Below, piece after piece: positions 41,708 to 50,347 of a stretch of DNA of 64,000 nucleotides; within the stretch, counting starts at the first letter, position 1, and every line of letters starts with the position of its first letter. A model generated the notes under the pieces. It made no database searches, was not told the origin of the DNA, and saw only the letters and a program-made list of their open reading frames with translations. The stretch comes from Solibacteraceae bacterium (GTDB lineage: Bacteria > Acidobacteriota > Terriglobia > Bryobacterales > Bryobacteraceae): contig JAJPJX010000141.1 of the NCBI GenBank assembly GCA_021324015.1, forward strand, positions 35,485-99,484, given 5' to 3'. A program made the position numbers and the translations under genes.

Positions 41708-44700
41708 ATGAAAAAACTCCTTGCTCTGAACCGCAGTGAAATTGCGATCCGCATTCTGCGCGCGGCCAACGAACTGGGCCTGCGCACGGTGGCCATCTAT
41801 TCCCAGGAAGACAGCCTGCGCTTGCACCGGTTCAAGGCCGAAGAAGCTTATCTGGTGGGAGAAGGCAAGGGGCCGGTGGAAGCCTACCTGGACGTGGAAG
41901 GCATCGTGGCCCTGGCTAAAGAGAAGGGCGTGGACGCGATTCATCCGGGCTACGGGTTCCTGTCGGAAAACCCCGCACTCCCGCGGGCGTGCGAGAAGAC
42001 GGGCATCACATTCATCGGCCCGAGCGCGAAGCTGCTGGAACTGCTGGGCGACAAGACCGCCGCGCGCCACCTGGCGCAGAAGGCGGGTATCCCGGTGGTG
42101 CCGGGCACCGAGGAGCCGTTGCGGCAGGCGGCGCAAGCGGAACGGGCCGCCCGGGAGATCGGCTTTCCGTTGATCATCAAAGCGGCGTTCGGGGGCGGCG
42201 GGCGCGGCATGCGCGTGGTGGAAAAGGCCGCGCACTTCCCCGAGCGGCTGGAGGAGGCGCGCCGCGAGGCGGCGGCCGCATTCGGCAACGACGCCGTGTT
42301 TCTGGAGCGCTACGTGCGGCGGGCGCGGCACGTGGAAGTGCAGATCCTGGGCGATCGGCACGGCAACGTGCTGCACCTGCACGAGCGCGACTGCTCCGTA
42401 CAGCGGCGGCACCAGAAAGTGGTGGAGGTTGCGCCCGCAGCGGGACTGGCGGATTCCATCCGCAAGGACCTGGCCGCCGCAGCCGTGCAACTGGCCAAGG
42501 CCGCGGGTTACTACAACGCCGGCACGGTGGAGTTCCTGGTGGACGTGGATAGCGGCGAATGGTATTTCATCGAAGTCAATCCGCGCATCCAGGTGGAGCA
42601 CACGGTGACCGAGATGGTGACGGGCGTGGACATCGTGCGCTGCCAGATCCAGGTCGCGCAAGGGCTGGAGCTGTTCGGTCCGGAGATGGACCTCCCGCCG
42701 CAGGACCAGATTCCGCTGAACGGCTATGCGCTGCAATGCCGGCTGACCACGGAAGATCCGGAGAACAACTTCGTTCCGGATTACGGCAAGATCCACACCT
42801 ACCGCTCGCCGGCGGGTTTCGGCATCCGGCTGGACGGCGGATCGGCCTACAGCGGAGCGGTGATCACGCCGTATTACGACTCCCTGCTGGTGAAGACCAC
42901 GGCGTGGGGCCGCAAGTTCGACCAGGCCTGCCAGCGCATGGACCGGGCGCTGCGGGAATTCCGGGTGCGCGGAGTGAAGACCAACATTCCGTTCCTGGAG
43001 AACGTGATCAACCACCCGGATTTCCAGAGCGGCAAGGTCACTACTTCCTGGCTGGGCGAGACGCCCGAACTGTTTCGCTTCGTGCCGCGGCGGGACCGCG
43101 CCACCAAGCTGCTCACCTACCTGGGCGACGTGATCATCAACGGCAATCCGACGGTGGAAGGCAAGCGGCCGCCGGAACGGTTGCGTGCGGCGCCTGTGCC
43201 ACCGCACGATGCCTCGGCGCCGCCCGCGGGCACGCGCCAGTTGCTCGAGAAGCTGGGGCCGGAGCAGTTCGCCGCGTGGACCGCCTCGCAGAAGCGGCTG
43301 CTGCTGACCGACACCACGTTCCGCGACGCGCACCAGTCGCTGATGGCCACGCGCGTGCGCACCTACGACATGCTGGCCATCGCCAATTTCCTGGCGCACC
43401 GGCTGGCCGGCCTTTACAGCCTGGAGATGTGGGGCGGGGCCACGTTCGACGTGGCCATGCGCTTCCTGCACGAGGACCCCTGGGAGCGGCTGCGGCAACT
43501 GCGCGAGGCGATTCCGAACATCTGCTTCCAGATGCTGCTGCGGGCCTCGAACGCGGTGGGCTACACCGCGTATCCGGACAATGTGGTACGCGAGTTCGTG
43601 CGGGAAGCCGCGACGCAGGGCATCGACATCTTCCGCATTTTCGATTCGCTCAACTGGCTGCCGAATCTGCGGGTGGCCATGGAGGCGGTGCAGAAGACCG
43701 GCAAGATCTGCGAGGCGGCCATCTGCTACACGGGCGACATCCTGGATCCCAACCGCCAGAAGTATTCGCTCGCGTACTACGTGAACATGGCCAAGGAACT
43801 GGAGCGCATGGGAGCGCACATCCTGGCCATCAAGGACATGGCGGGCTTGTGCAAGCCCTACGCCGCGGAGAAGCTAGTGAAGACGCTGCGGCAGGAGGTG
43901 GGCATCCCCATCCATTTCCACACGCACGACACCAGCGGAATTAACGAAGCCTCGGTGCTCAAGGCGGCGGAGGCGGGCGTGCACGTGGCCGACGCAGCCA
44001 TCGCTTCGATGAGCGGCACCACAAGCCAGCCGAACCTGAATTCGATTGTGGCCGCGCTGGCGCACACCCGGCGCGATAGCGGGCTGGACCTGGACGCGCT
44101 CGACCAGTGCGCGGACTACTGGGAGGTGGTGCGGGAGTACTACGCGCCCTTCGATACGGCGCCCCGTTCCGGTACCGCCGAAGTGTACAAGCACGAGATG
44201 CCGGGGGGACAGTACACCAATCTGCGGGCGCAGGCCGAGTCCATGGGACTAGGCGAACGCTGGCCGGAGATTGCCAGCGCCTACGCCGAAGTGAACATGG
44301 CGCTGGGCGATATCGTGAAAGTGACGCCCTCCAGCAAGGCCGTGGGCGACATGGCGCTTTTCCTGGTGAACCACAACCTTACGGCGCACCAGTTCGCGCA
44401 ACTCGGACCGGACCACAACCTGACGGTTCCCAGTTCGGTGGTGGAGATGCTTTCCGGCGACCTGGGCGAGCCCGAGGGCGGCTGGCCGAAACAGATCCAG
44501 AAAGTGATTCTGCGGGGAGCGAAGCCGAAACGCGGGCGGCCGGGGGCGCATCTCAGCCCGGTGGATTTCGAGCAGACGGCGGCCGTGCTGGAGAAGAAGA
44601 TCGGGCGCAAGCCGTCGCACGATGAGGTGCTGAGCTACCTCATGTACCCGGACGTGTTCCTGAAATTCGCGCGCAACCGCCAGACCTGGGACAGCGTGGA

Positions 44701-45145
44701 GGTGCTGCCCACGCCGCAGTTCTACTACGGCGCTGAACGCGGCAAGGAGTTCACCGTGGAACTGGAGCCGGGCAAAGTGCTGGCCATCAAGTTTCTCACG
44801 GTGAGCGACCCGCACCCGGAAGGCACGCGCACCGTATTTTTCGAGCTGAACGGGCAGCCGCGCGAGGTGACCATCCGGGACCGCAAGCTGGAAGTCAAGG
44901 TCGAAACCAAGCCCAAGGCGGATCCCAACCAGCCGGGCCAGATCGGCGCTCCCATTCCGGGCGTGGTTTCGAACGTGGCGGTGGAGGTGGCGCAGCCGGT
45001 CAAGAAAGGCGACCGCCTGCTGGTGATGGAAGCCATGAAGATGCAGAGCACGGTCTACGCCCCGGTGGAGGGAAAAGTCGCGCAGGTGCTGGTCGCGGTG
45101 GGTCAGCACGTGGAAGCGAAGGATCTGCTGCTGGTGATCTCGTAG
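41708..45145 (+). CDS. pyc: Pyruvate carboxylase
   Basis: A 1145-aa single-chain pyruvate carboxylase, normal length. ATG 41708 is chosen because the family starts close to KLLALNRSEIAIRI; an in-frame ATG at 41657 adds an unrelated segment. Domains: biotin carboxylase (1-460, with ATP-grasp AAFGGGGRGMRVVE and EVNPRIQVEHTVTE), carboxyltransferase (about 535-830, DTTFRDAHQSLMATRVR and MWGGATFDVAMRFL), PYC/OADA domain (to about 1060) and biotinyl domain with the EAMKM lysine. It makes oxaloacetate from pyruvate and bicarbonate to replenish the TCA cycle. It lies between two TonB receptor genes. Confidence 0.97.
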   Translation: MKKLLALNRSEIAIRILRAANELGLRTVAIYSQEDSLRLHRFKAEEAYLVGEGKGPVEAYLDVEGIVALAKEKGVDAIHPGYGFLSENPALPRACEKTGITFIGPSAKLLELLGDKTAARHLAQKAGIPVVPGTEEPLRQAAQAERAAREIGFPLIIKAAFGGGGRGMRVVEKAAHFPERLEEARREAAAAFGNDAVFLERYVRRARHVEVQILGDRHGNVLHLHERDCSVQRRHQKVVEVAPAAGLADSIRKDLAAAAVQLAKAAGYYNAGTVEFLVDVDSGEWYFIEVNPRIQVEHTVTEMVTGVDIVRCQIQVAQGLELFGPEMDLPPQDQIPLNGYALQCRLTTEDPENNFVPDYGKIHTYRSPAGFGIRLDGGSAYSGAVITPYYDSLLVKTTAWGRKFDQACQRMDRALREFRVRGVKTNIPFLENVINHPDFQSGKVTTSWLGETPELFRFVPRRDRATKLLTYLGDVIINGNPTVEGKRPPERLRAAPVPPHDASAPPAGTRQLLEKLGPEQFAAWTASQKRLLLTDTTFRDAHQSLMATRVRTYDMLAIANFLAHRLAGLYSLEMWGGATFDVAMRFLHEDPWERLRQLREAIPNICFQMLLRASNAVGYTAYPDNVVREFVREAATQGIDIFRIFDSLNWLPNLRVAMEAVQKTGKICEAAICYTGDILDPNRQKYSLAYYVNMAKELERMGAHILAIKDMAGLCKPYAAEKLVKTLRQEVGIPIHFHTHDTSGINEASVLKAAEAGVHVADAAIASMSGTTSQPNLNSIVAALAHTRRDSGLDLDALDQCADYWEVVREYYAPFDTAPRSGTAEVYKHEMPGGQYTNLRAQAESMGLGERWPEIASAYAEVNMALGDIVKVTPSSKAVGDMALFLVNHNLTAHQFAQLGPDHNLTVPSSVVEMLSGDLGEPEGGWPKQIQKVILRGAKPKRGRPGAHLSPVDFEQTAAVLEKKIGRKPSHDEVLSYLMYPDVFLKFARNRQTWDSVEVLPTPQFYYGAERGKEFTVELEPGKVLAIKFLTVSDPHPEGTRTVFFELNGQPREVTIRDRKLEVKVETKPKADPNQPGQIGAPIPGVVSNVAVEVAQPVKKGDRLLVMEAMKMQSTVYAPVEGKVAQVLVAVGQHVEAKDLLLVIS

Positions 45146-45170
45146 GCCGCCACGGCTCGCGCGGCCAGTC

Positions 45171-45203
45171 GTCTTGCATTCAAGACAAGTGTCTTGTTAA
45201 CAT
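45171..45203 (+). promoter_or_regulatory. Promoter with triple GTCTTG half-site operator
   Basis: Three half-sites alternate in orientation: GTCTTG (45171-45176), CAAGAC (45181-45186), GTCTTG (45191-45196), each separated by 4 bp. They form two overlapping inverted repeats. A promoter can be read through them: -35 TTGCAT (45174-45179), 18-bp spacer, -10 TAACAT (45198-45203). A protein bound here would block or position RNA polymerase, so this is a candidate operator for the downstream TonB receptor gene. Confidence 0.55.
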
Positions 45204-45214
45204 ACGAAGGCTTC

Positions 45215-48200
45215 ATGCGCCTTCCAGCCCTGAGCCTGCTCGCAACCGTTTGCTTTCTTGCGTTTCCGGCCGCCGCCCAGGAGACCGCCTCGATTTCCGG
45301 AGAGTTGACCGATCCAAGCGGCGGAGCGGTGTCCCATGCCGCCGTGACCCTCACCAACCTGGAGTCGAAATCCGCGCGCAGGACCCTGACGGACGCCTCC
45401 GGTCATTACGCTATTCCGCAATTGGGCGCCGGCACCTACGAGGTCCGGGCGGAGAAGTCAGGTTTTCAAAGCGAGGTCCGGCGCGGGATTCCTTTGGCGG
45501 TCAGCCAGGCGGCCGTAGTCAATCTTCACTTGCAGATCGGCGCGGTATCGGAACAGGTCGAGGTCACCGAACGTGCTCCCATGATCGGGGCCGCGATGGA
45601 TCAGAGTTCGGGCCTGGTAGGCGGCAGCCAGGTCCGCAACCTGCCGCTGAACGGCCGTAGCTATGACCAACTGATGACGCTCGATCCGGGAATCGTGAAC
45701 TACTCGAGCCAGAAGCTGAGCAACACGCCCGGGATCTCCAATTCGGCGGTGGCGAACATCTTCGCCGTTTCGGGACGGCGGCCCCAGGAGAATCTCTTCC
45801 TGCTGGACGGAGTGGAGTACACGGGTTCGGCGGAAATCAACATGACGCCGGGCGGCACCAGCGGGGAGTTGCTGGGAGTGGACGCGATCCGGGAATTCAA
45901 CGTGCTCACGGACACGTACAGCGCGGAGTACGGTAAGCGCCCGGGCGCGCAGGTGCTGATTGTCGACCGATCGGGCACCAACGAGTTTCACGGATCGGTT
46001 TACGAATTCCTGCGCAACAACGATTTCGACGCCCGCAACTTTTTCGATCAGGCTTCCGTGCCGGGATTTCAGCGCCATCAGTTCGGCGGCTCCCTGGGCG
46101 GAGCGCTCGTGCCTAACCGCACGTTCCTGTTTGGAGACTACGAAGGGTTCCGCCAGAATCTGCACCTGAGCGATGTGACGCTGGTGCCTGACAGCGACGC
46201 CCGCGCGGGAATTCTGAATGGCCAGCACGTCGGGATTTCTCCAGCGGCCGGGCGATTGCTGGCCCTGTGGCCCGTCCCGAACGGTCCGGAATTGGGCGGC
46301 GGCATCGCTGAAGCTTTTAGTACTCCCCGGCAAACCATTCGGGAGGAATTCGGCACGGCGCGCCTGGATCAGACGCTTTCGCGGGCGGACACGCTGGGGT
46401 TCAGCTACCTGGCCGACGACAGCGCCGATTATACGCCCACCGCGAACCCGCTGGCGCTGGACATCGAGAGCCTGCGCGAACAGGTCGCCAGCCTGCGCGA
46501 AACGCATGTTTTTTCCTCCCGGACGGTCCACACCGCAACGCTGGGCTTTTCGCGCGCCAGCTATTTCTACACTGGCGAATCCGGTGTCTCCGTGCCCGGA
46601 TTTATCGGCGCGGAGCAGGTGGGCGCCGTGGTGATCGGCGGAAGCGCCACGCCGAACACGGCGAGTTCCATCACCATGGCGGGAAGCAACTACGGCAGTC
46701 ACCTGTTTGCTACCCGCAACCTGTTCACCTATGCGGACCAGATTTCGGTAGTGAGGAACCGGCACCAACTGAGCGCGGGAGCTTGGTTCCAGCGCGTACA
46801 ATCCAACGATGAACTGGCGCTGGGGCAATACGGCCAGGCCACTTTTTCCAGCCTGCAAGCCTTCCTGCAAGGCACGGTCACGACCTTCACGGCGGTTCCG
46901 TCGCCCACTCCGCTAGGCTGGCGGTCCTGGGAAGGCGCGTGGTTTGTACAGGACCAGGTGCGTCTCACTCCTCGACTCTCGGTGTCGCTGGGATTCCGGG
47001 AGGAGTTCACGAACGGATGGAATGAGGCGCACGGGCGGGCATCGAGTTTTGTATTCGGGCCGAACGGCGCGCTCGAAACACAGCCGCGCGTAGGATCCTC
47101 GGTGTTCACCATCAACCGGGCGAAGTTCCTGCCGCAGCCCCGCCTTGGCCTCGCGTGGAATCCGGCGCGGGACAACCGGACCGTGATCCGGGCGGGCTTC
47201 GGGATGTACAACGACTTGCAGGACGCGCTCAGCTTCCGGCTGGACCAGAACGCGCCGTTCAACACGAGCGTCACGCTGACGAACATCCCCCTGGCGAATT
47301 TCCCGATACTTCCCGGGCAGATCCCGGATTCCTTCAAGATCGCACCAGCGGGAGTGCAGCAGGATCTCTACACGCCCACGGTCATCGCTTACACTCTCAG
47401 CGTGCAGCGCGAGATCACGCCGAACACCGTGTTCACGGTGGGGTACGCAGGTTCACACGGGTATCACGAGACGATCAGTGCGGACTTGAATCAGCCGGCG
47501 CCGACCATCTGTCCGGCGGCGCCATGCCCGGCGGGGTTGGCGGCGGGCACGACGTATTATCCCCCCGGAGCCGCGCTCGCCAATCCGGCTCTGGCCAGCA
47601 CGTGGACCTGGATCTCGGGGGGAAACAGCTCCTACCATGCGCTCAAAGCGGACCTCCGCAGGCGGCTGGCCCGCGGACTCGATTTCCGCCTGGCGTACAC
47701 CTGGTCTAAGAGCCTGGACAACGGGGATACCCTGAACGCAAGCGCGGCCGCGAATGCTCCCGGCCTGGCAGAAAACACGCAGAATCTGCGGCTGGATTGG
47801 GGCCCCTCCACGTTCGACGTGCGTCACCTGCTAGCGGCCTACGCCACTTACGAGTTGCCGCTCGGCCCCGGCAAGCCCTTTCTACGCCACCTGACCGGCT
47901 TCGCGAAAATGGCGGTGGAAGGCTGGTCGATCCACGCCATCGAAACGTATCACACGGGTTTTCCGTTCACTCCGGAATTGAGCTTCAATCCTTCGAACAA
48001 CGGAAACACGACCAATCCGGTGCGGCCCTCTCTCAATCCCGCTTTCGCCGGACCGCTTATTCTAGGCAGCCCCAACCAGTACTTCAATCCGGCGGCGTTT
48101 GTGGTTCCGCCGAACGGGACCTACGGCAATCTGGGCCGGAATGCCCTTACGGGGCCGGGCTTGGCGGAACTGGACTTCTCGCTGGGGAAGACCATGTACC

Positions 48201-48388
48201 TGAGCGAGCGCCTGGCGTTGGAATTACGCGGCGAGGCGTTCAACGTTTTCAATCACGCCAACTTCAACACGCCAAATCTGATCGTGTTCACCTCTCCCAC
48301 GGCGCCTCCTTCCGGCTCCGCCGGCGTGATTACCGGCACGGCCACGAGTTCCCGCCAGATTCAGATCGCCGTCAAGCTCACGTGGTGA
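45215..48388 (+). CDS. Oar-like TonB-dependent receptor (copy 2)
   Basis: A 1057-aa outer-membrane receptor starting at ATG 45215 (GAAGG upstream), with a signal peptide ending FPAAAQ. The carboxypeptidase-regulatory domain (ASISGELTDPSGGAVSHAAVTL) is followed by a plug domain (LPLNGRSYDQLMTLDPGI, FLLDGVEYTGSAEINMTPG, EYGKRPGAQVLIVDRSG) and a large beta barrel ending QIAVKLTW. It is similar in plan to the receptor at 38.6 kb but clearly divergent. A multi-half-site operator lies in its promoter, so its expression is probably ligand-controlled. Confidence 0.93.
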   Translation: MRLPALSLLATVCFLAFPAAAQETASISGELTDPSGGAVSHAAVTLTNLESKSARRTLTDASGHYAIPQLGAGTYEVRAEKSGFQSEVRRGIPLAVSQAAVVNLHLQIGAVSEQVEVTERAPMIGAAMDQSSGLVGGSQVRNLPLNGRSYDQLMTLDPGIVNYSSQKLSNTPGISNSAVANIFAVSGRRPQENLFLLDGVEYTGSAEINMTPGGTSGELLGVDAIREFNVLTDTYSAEYGKRPGAQVLIVDRSGTNEFHGSVYEFLRNNDFDARNFFDQASVPGFQRHQFGGSLGGALVPNRTFLFGDYEGFRQNLHLSDVTLVPDSDARAGILNGQHVGISPAAGRLLALWPVPNGPELGGGIAEAFSTPRQTIREEFGTARLDQTLSRADTLGFSYLADDSADYTPTANPLALDIESLREQVASLRETHVFSSRTVHTATLGFSRASYFYTGESGVSVPGFIGAEQVGAVVIGGSATPNTASSITMAGSNYGSHLFATRNLFTYADQISVVRNRHQLSAGAWFQRVQSNDELALGQYGQATFSSLQAFLQGTVTTFTAVPSPTPLGWRSWEGAWFVQDQVRLTPRLSVSLGFREEFTNGWNEAHGRASSFVFGPNGALETQPRVGSSVFTINRAKFLPQPRLGLAWNPARDNRTVIRAGFGMYNDLQDALSFRLDQNAPFNTSVTLTNIPLANFPILPGQIPDSFKIAPAGVQQDLYTPTVIAYTLSVQREITPNTVFTVGYAGSHGYHETISADLNQPAPTICPAAPCPAGLAAGTTYYPPGAALANPALASTWTWISGGNSSYHALKADLRRRLARGLDFRLAYTWSKSLDNGDTLNASAAANAPGLAENTQNLRLDWGPSTFDVRHLLAAYATYELPLGPGKPFLRHLTGFAKMAVEGWSIHAIETYHTGFPFTPELSFNPSNNGNTTNPVRPSLNPAFAGPLILGSPNQYFNPAAFVVPPNGTYGNLGRNALTGPGLAELDFSLGKTMYLSERLALELRGEAFNVFNHANFNTPNLIVFTSPTAPPSGSAGVITGTATSSRQIQIAVKLTW

Positions 48389-48409
48389 CGGAGCCCGCAC
48401 GCCCACTGA

Positions 48410-48415
48410 TAAAAT
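48410..48415 (+). promoter_or_regulatory. -10 element, leaderless ArsA-type ATPase gene
   Basis: TAAAAT ends 6 nt before the ATG at 48422. No Shine-Dalgarno sequence lies in the 33-bp gap after the TonB receptor stop. Confidence 0.5.
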
Positions 48416-48421
48416 ACAAGT

Positions 48422-49612
48422 ATGGTGCGCATTCTCCTGTTCAGCGGCAAGGGGGGTGTGGGAAAAACCAGCCTGGCCGCGGCCACCGGGCTGCAGCTCT
48501 CGCGGCTGGGTTACAGGACCCTGGTGATGAGCGTGGACCCGGCGCACAGCCTGGCCGACGCGTTCGACCTGGAGACGGACCTGTTTCACGGGAAGACCAG
48601 CGATCCGCTCCCGATTAACGACCGGCTCTCCATTCTGGAAGTCAACATTCAGAAGGAAATCAAGCGGCACTGGCAGGCGATCTCGGCGTACGTGGTTTCC
48701 GTGCTGCGCACCACGGGGATCAGCGAGGTGGAAGCCGAGGAACTGGCCATTCTGCCGGGCATGGAAGAGCTCAGCGCCATGATGTACGTAAACCAGTTCC
48801 GGCGCGAGAGCCGCTATGACATCATCGTGCTGGATTGCGCGCCCACGGCGGAATCCATGCGCTTCGTGAGCATGCCGACCACGCTGGAGTGGTACATGAA
48901 ACACATCTTTCCGTTCCAGCGCGGGCTGATCAAAGCCGTGCGGCCCTTGGCCAACCGGGTCTCGCCCGTGGAATTGCCCACGGACAGCTATTTCGCTAAT
49001 GTCCAGGACTTGTTCGGGCGCCTGGACGGCATCGGCGAACTGTTGGAGAATCCGGCGGTGACCAGCGTGCGCCTGGTGACGAACCCGGAGAAGATGGTGC
49101 TGCGGGAGACGCAGCGGGCGTTTGTCTACTTCTCGCTGCACGGCCTGACTGTGGACAGCGTGATCGTGAACCGTGTACTGCCGCGCACGGTAACCGACGC
49201 CTTCTTCGAAGAATGGCGCGCTTCGCAGGCGCACATCCTGGACGAGATCGCGGGGTATTTTTCGCCGGTGGCGGTGAAGCGCGTGCCGCTGTTCACGCAC
49301 GAAGTCCTGGGGCGCGAGCGGCTGGAGGAACTGGCGCGCAGCCTGTATGCAGAGGAGGAAGATCCCGCCAAGGTGACCCGCACCGAGGCGCCCTTCCGCT
49401 TCGAAAAACGGGACGGGCATTACGAGATCCGCATGCATCTGCCGTTTGCGGCCAAAGGCGACATTGGCCTGTTCAAGAAGGGCGACGAGCTGGTAGTGCA
49501 GATCGGGACGCTGCGCCGGCACATCGGCCTGCCCACCTCCATGGCGGCCCTTTCGCCGCACCGCGCAAAGTTGGAAAATAAAGTATTGACCGTGGAAATG
49601 AGGGAGAACTGA
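48422..49612 (+). CDS. ArsA/Get3-family ATPase with C-terminal HSP20-like domain
   Basis: A 396-aa deviant-P-loop ATPase: GKGGVGKTS at 9-17, switch I VDPAHSLADAF and switch II DCAPTAESMR. Residues 1-300 form one ArsA half; the protein is not a double ArsA. The last about 75 residues (FRFEKRDGHYEIRMHLPF to the end) match the ArsA_HSP20 beta-sandwich domain. There are no arsRBD genes and no Cys triad typical of arsenite binding, so a Get3-like or metallochaperone role is likelier than arsenite export. The leaderless start fixes ATG 48422. Confidence 0.9.
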   Translation: MVRILLFSGKGGVGKTSLAAATGLQLSRLGYRTLVMSVDPAHSLADAFDLETDLFHGKTSDPLPINDRLSILEVNIQKEIKRHWQAISAYVVSVLRTTGISEVEAEELAILPGMEELSAMMYVNQFRRESRYDIIVLDCAPTAESMRFVSMPTTLEWYMKHIFPFQRGLIKAVRPLANRVSPVELPTDSYFANVQDLFGRLDGIGELLENPAVTSVRLVTNPEKMVLRETQRAFVYFSLHGLTVDSVIVNRVLPRTVTDAFFEEWRASQAHILDEIAGYFSPVAVKRVPLFTHEVLGRERLEELARSLYAEEEDPAKVTRTEAPFRFEKRDGHYEIRMHLPFAAKGDIGLFKKGDELVVQIGTLRRHIGLPTSMAALSPHRAKLENKVLTVEMREN

Positions 49613-49613
49613 C

Positions 49614-49826
49614 ATGGACGAGAAAACCCACGCCGAAGGTCAACCGGGCTGCTTCTACTGCCTGCACGTGAAGCCGTTCTTCCGCCAGCGCTGGTCGGAA
49701 GCCACGCGGGATCACTTCCGGAACTCCCGCATCGAGCTCCTCAAAGGCGTTCGCAGCCTGATCGACGACCGCATCGCCAACCTCTCGAAGCACGAGCCGA
49801 AGGGCACGCAAGTTCCGGTGGAATGA
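49614..49826 (+). CDS. Small CxxC protein coupled to the ArsA-type ATPase
   Basis: A 70-aa protein starting 1 nt after the ATPase stop, so the two are co-translated. It has a CFYC motif at 13-16, then a helical, basic segment (FRQRWSEATRDHFRNSRIELLKGVRSLIDDRIANLS). No membrane segment. The CxxC could bind a metal or be redox-active, and the helix could dock on the ATPase. I do not recognise the family; the coupling suggests it is a partner or client of the ATPase. Confidence 0.72.
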   Translation: MDEKTHAEGQPGCFYCLHVKPFFRQRWSEATRDHFRNSRIELLKGVRSLIDDRIANLSKHEPKGTQVPVE

Positions 49827-49827
49827 T

Positions 49828-49858
49828 CCGCGGGACACGCCGAGGCATGTCCTAGCGG
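49828..49858. terminator. Hairpin between convergent genes
   Basis: CCGC and GGACA (49828-49837) pair with TGTCC and GCGG (49848-49858) around a 10-nt loop. It lies between the stops of the CxxC gene and tadA and includes the tadA stop codon. There is no T tract, so termination strength is doubtful. Confidence 0.3.
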
Positions 49859-50295
49859 CGCCGCTCGAAGAAGCGCTGCAACAACTCCACGCATTCGACC
49901 GCCAATACTCCCTCGACAATCTCCAGGCGGTGATTCAAGAGGTCGGAATCCGCGATCCGGAACTTGCTGCGCACGCCGCCAAAGCGCAGGTCGCGCGCGC
50001 CAAAGACCAAGCGGCGGACGCGGGCCGCGACTAGCGCCCCGGCGCACATGACACAGGGCTCGAGCGTCACGTAGACGGTGGCATCCTCCAGGCGGTAATT
50101 TCCCAGGCGGGCGGCGGCCTCCCGCAGGGCCAGCATCTCGGCGTGCGCGGTAGGATCAATGCGGGAGATGGGCGAGTTACGCCCGCGGCCAAGGACGGTT
50201 TCGCCCGACACTACCAGGGCGCCGACAGGCACCTCGCCGGCCGCCTCCGCTTCGCGCGCTAACTCCAGCGCCTCCCGCATGTAGGGTTCGTGCAT
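49852..50295 (-). CDS. tadA: tRNA-specific adenosine deaminase
   Basis: A 147-aa zinc deaminase from ATG 50295 (an upstream in-frame start at 50331 would precede the likely -10). Zinc and catalytic residues: TAHAEMLALREA (His ligand and catalytic Glu) and EPCVMCAGAL (two Cys ligands). RNSPISRIDPTAHAE is the family loop. It deaminates A34 to inosine in tRNA-Arg(ACG), and length fits. It diverges from the ABC transporter operon. Confidence 0.93.
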   Translation of the reverse strand: MHEPYMREALELAREAEAAGEVPVGALVVSGETVLGRGRNSPISRIDPTAHAEMLALREAAARLGNYRLEDATVYVTLEPCVMCAGALVAARVRRLVFGARDLRFGGVRSKFRIADSDLLNHRLEIVEGVLAVECVELLQRFFERRR

Positions 50296-50309
50296 GCCTG
50301 GTCTTAGCT

Positions 50310-50316
50310 TAGAATA
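50310..50316. promoter_or_regulatory. Shared bidirectional -10 element, tadA / ABC exporter
   Basis: TAGAATA reads as TAGAAT on the plus strand (50310-50315, 32 nt before the permease ATG) and as TATTCT on the minus strand (50316-50311, 15 nt before the tadA ATG). The two divergent genes have only 52 bp between starts. Confidence 0.45.
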
Positions 50317-50347
50317 AAGAGATATCCGCAAGCCGCGCGGGGAACCT

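Noticed and set aside
41660..43819. 719-codon open frame on the minus strand
   Set aside because: Lies opposite the pyruvate carboxylase gene, whose catalytic motifs are complete; low-complexity Arg/His-rich product.
48422..49612. Arsenite export pump subunit
   Set aside because: Single ArsA half, no arsB/arsD/arsR nearby and no visible arsenite-binding cysteine triad, so the arsenic role was not assigned.
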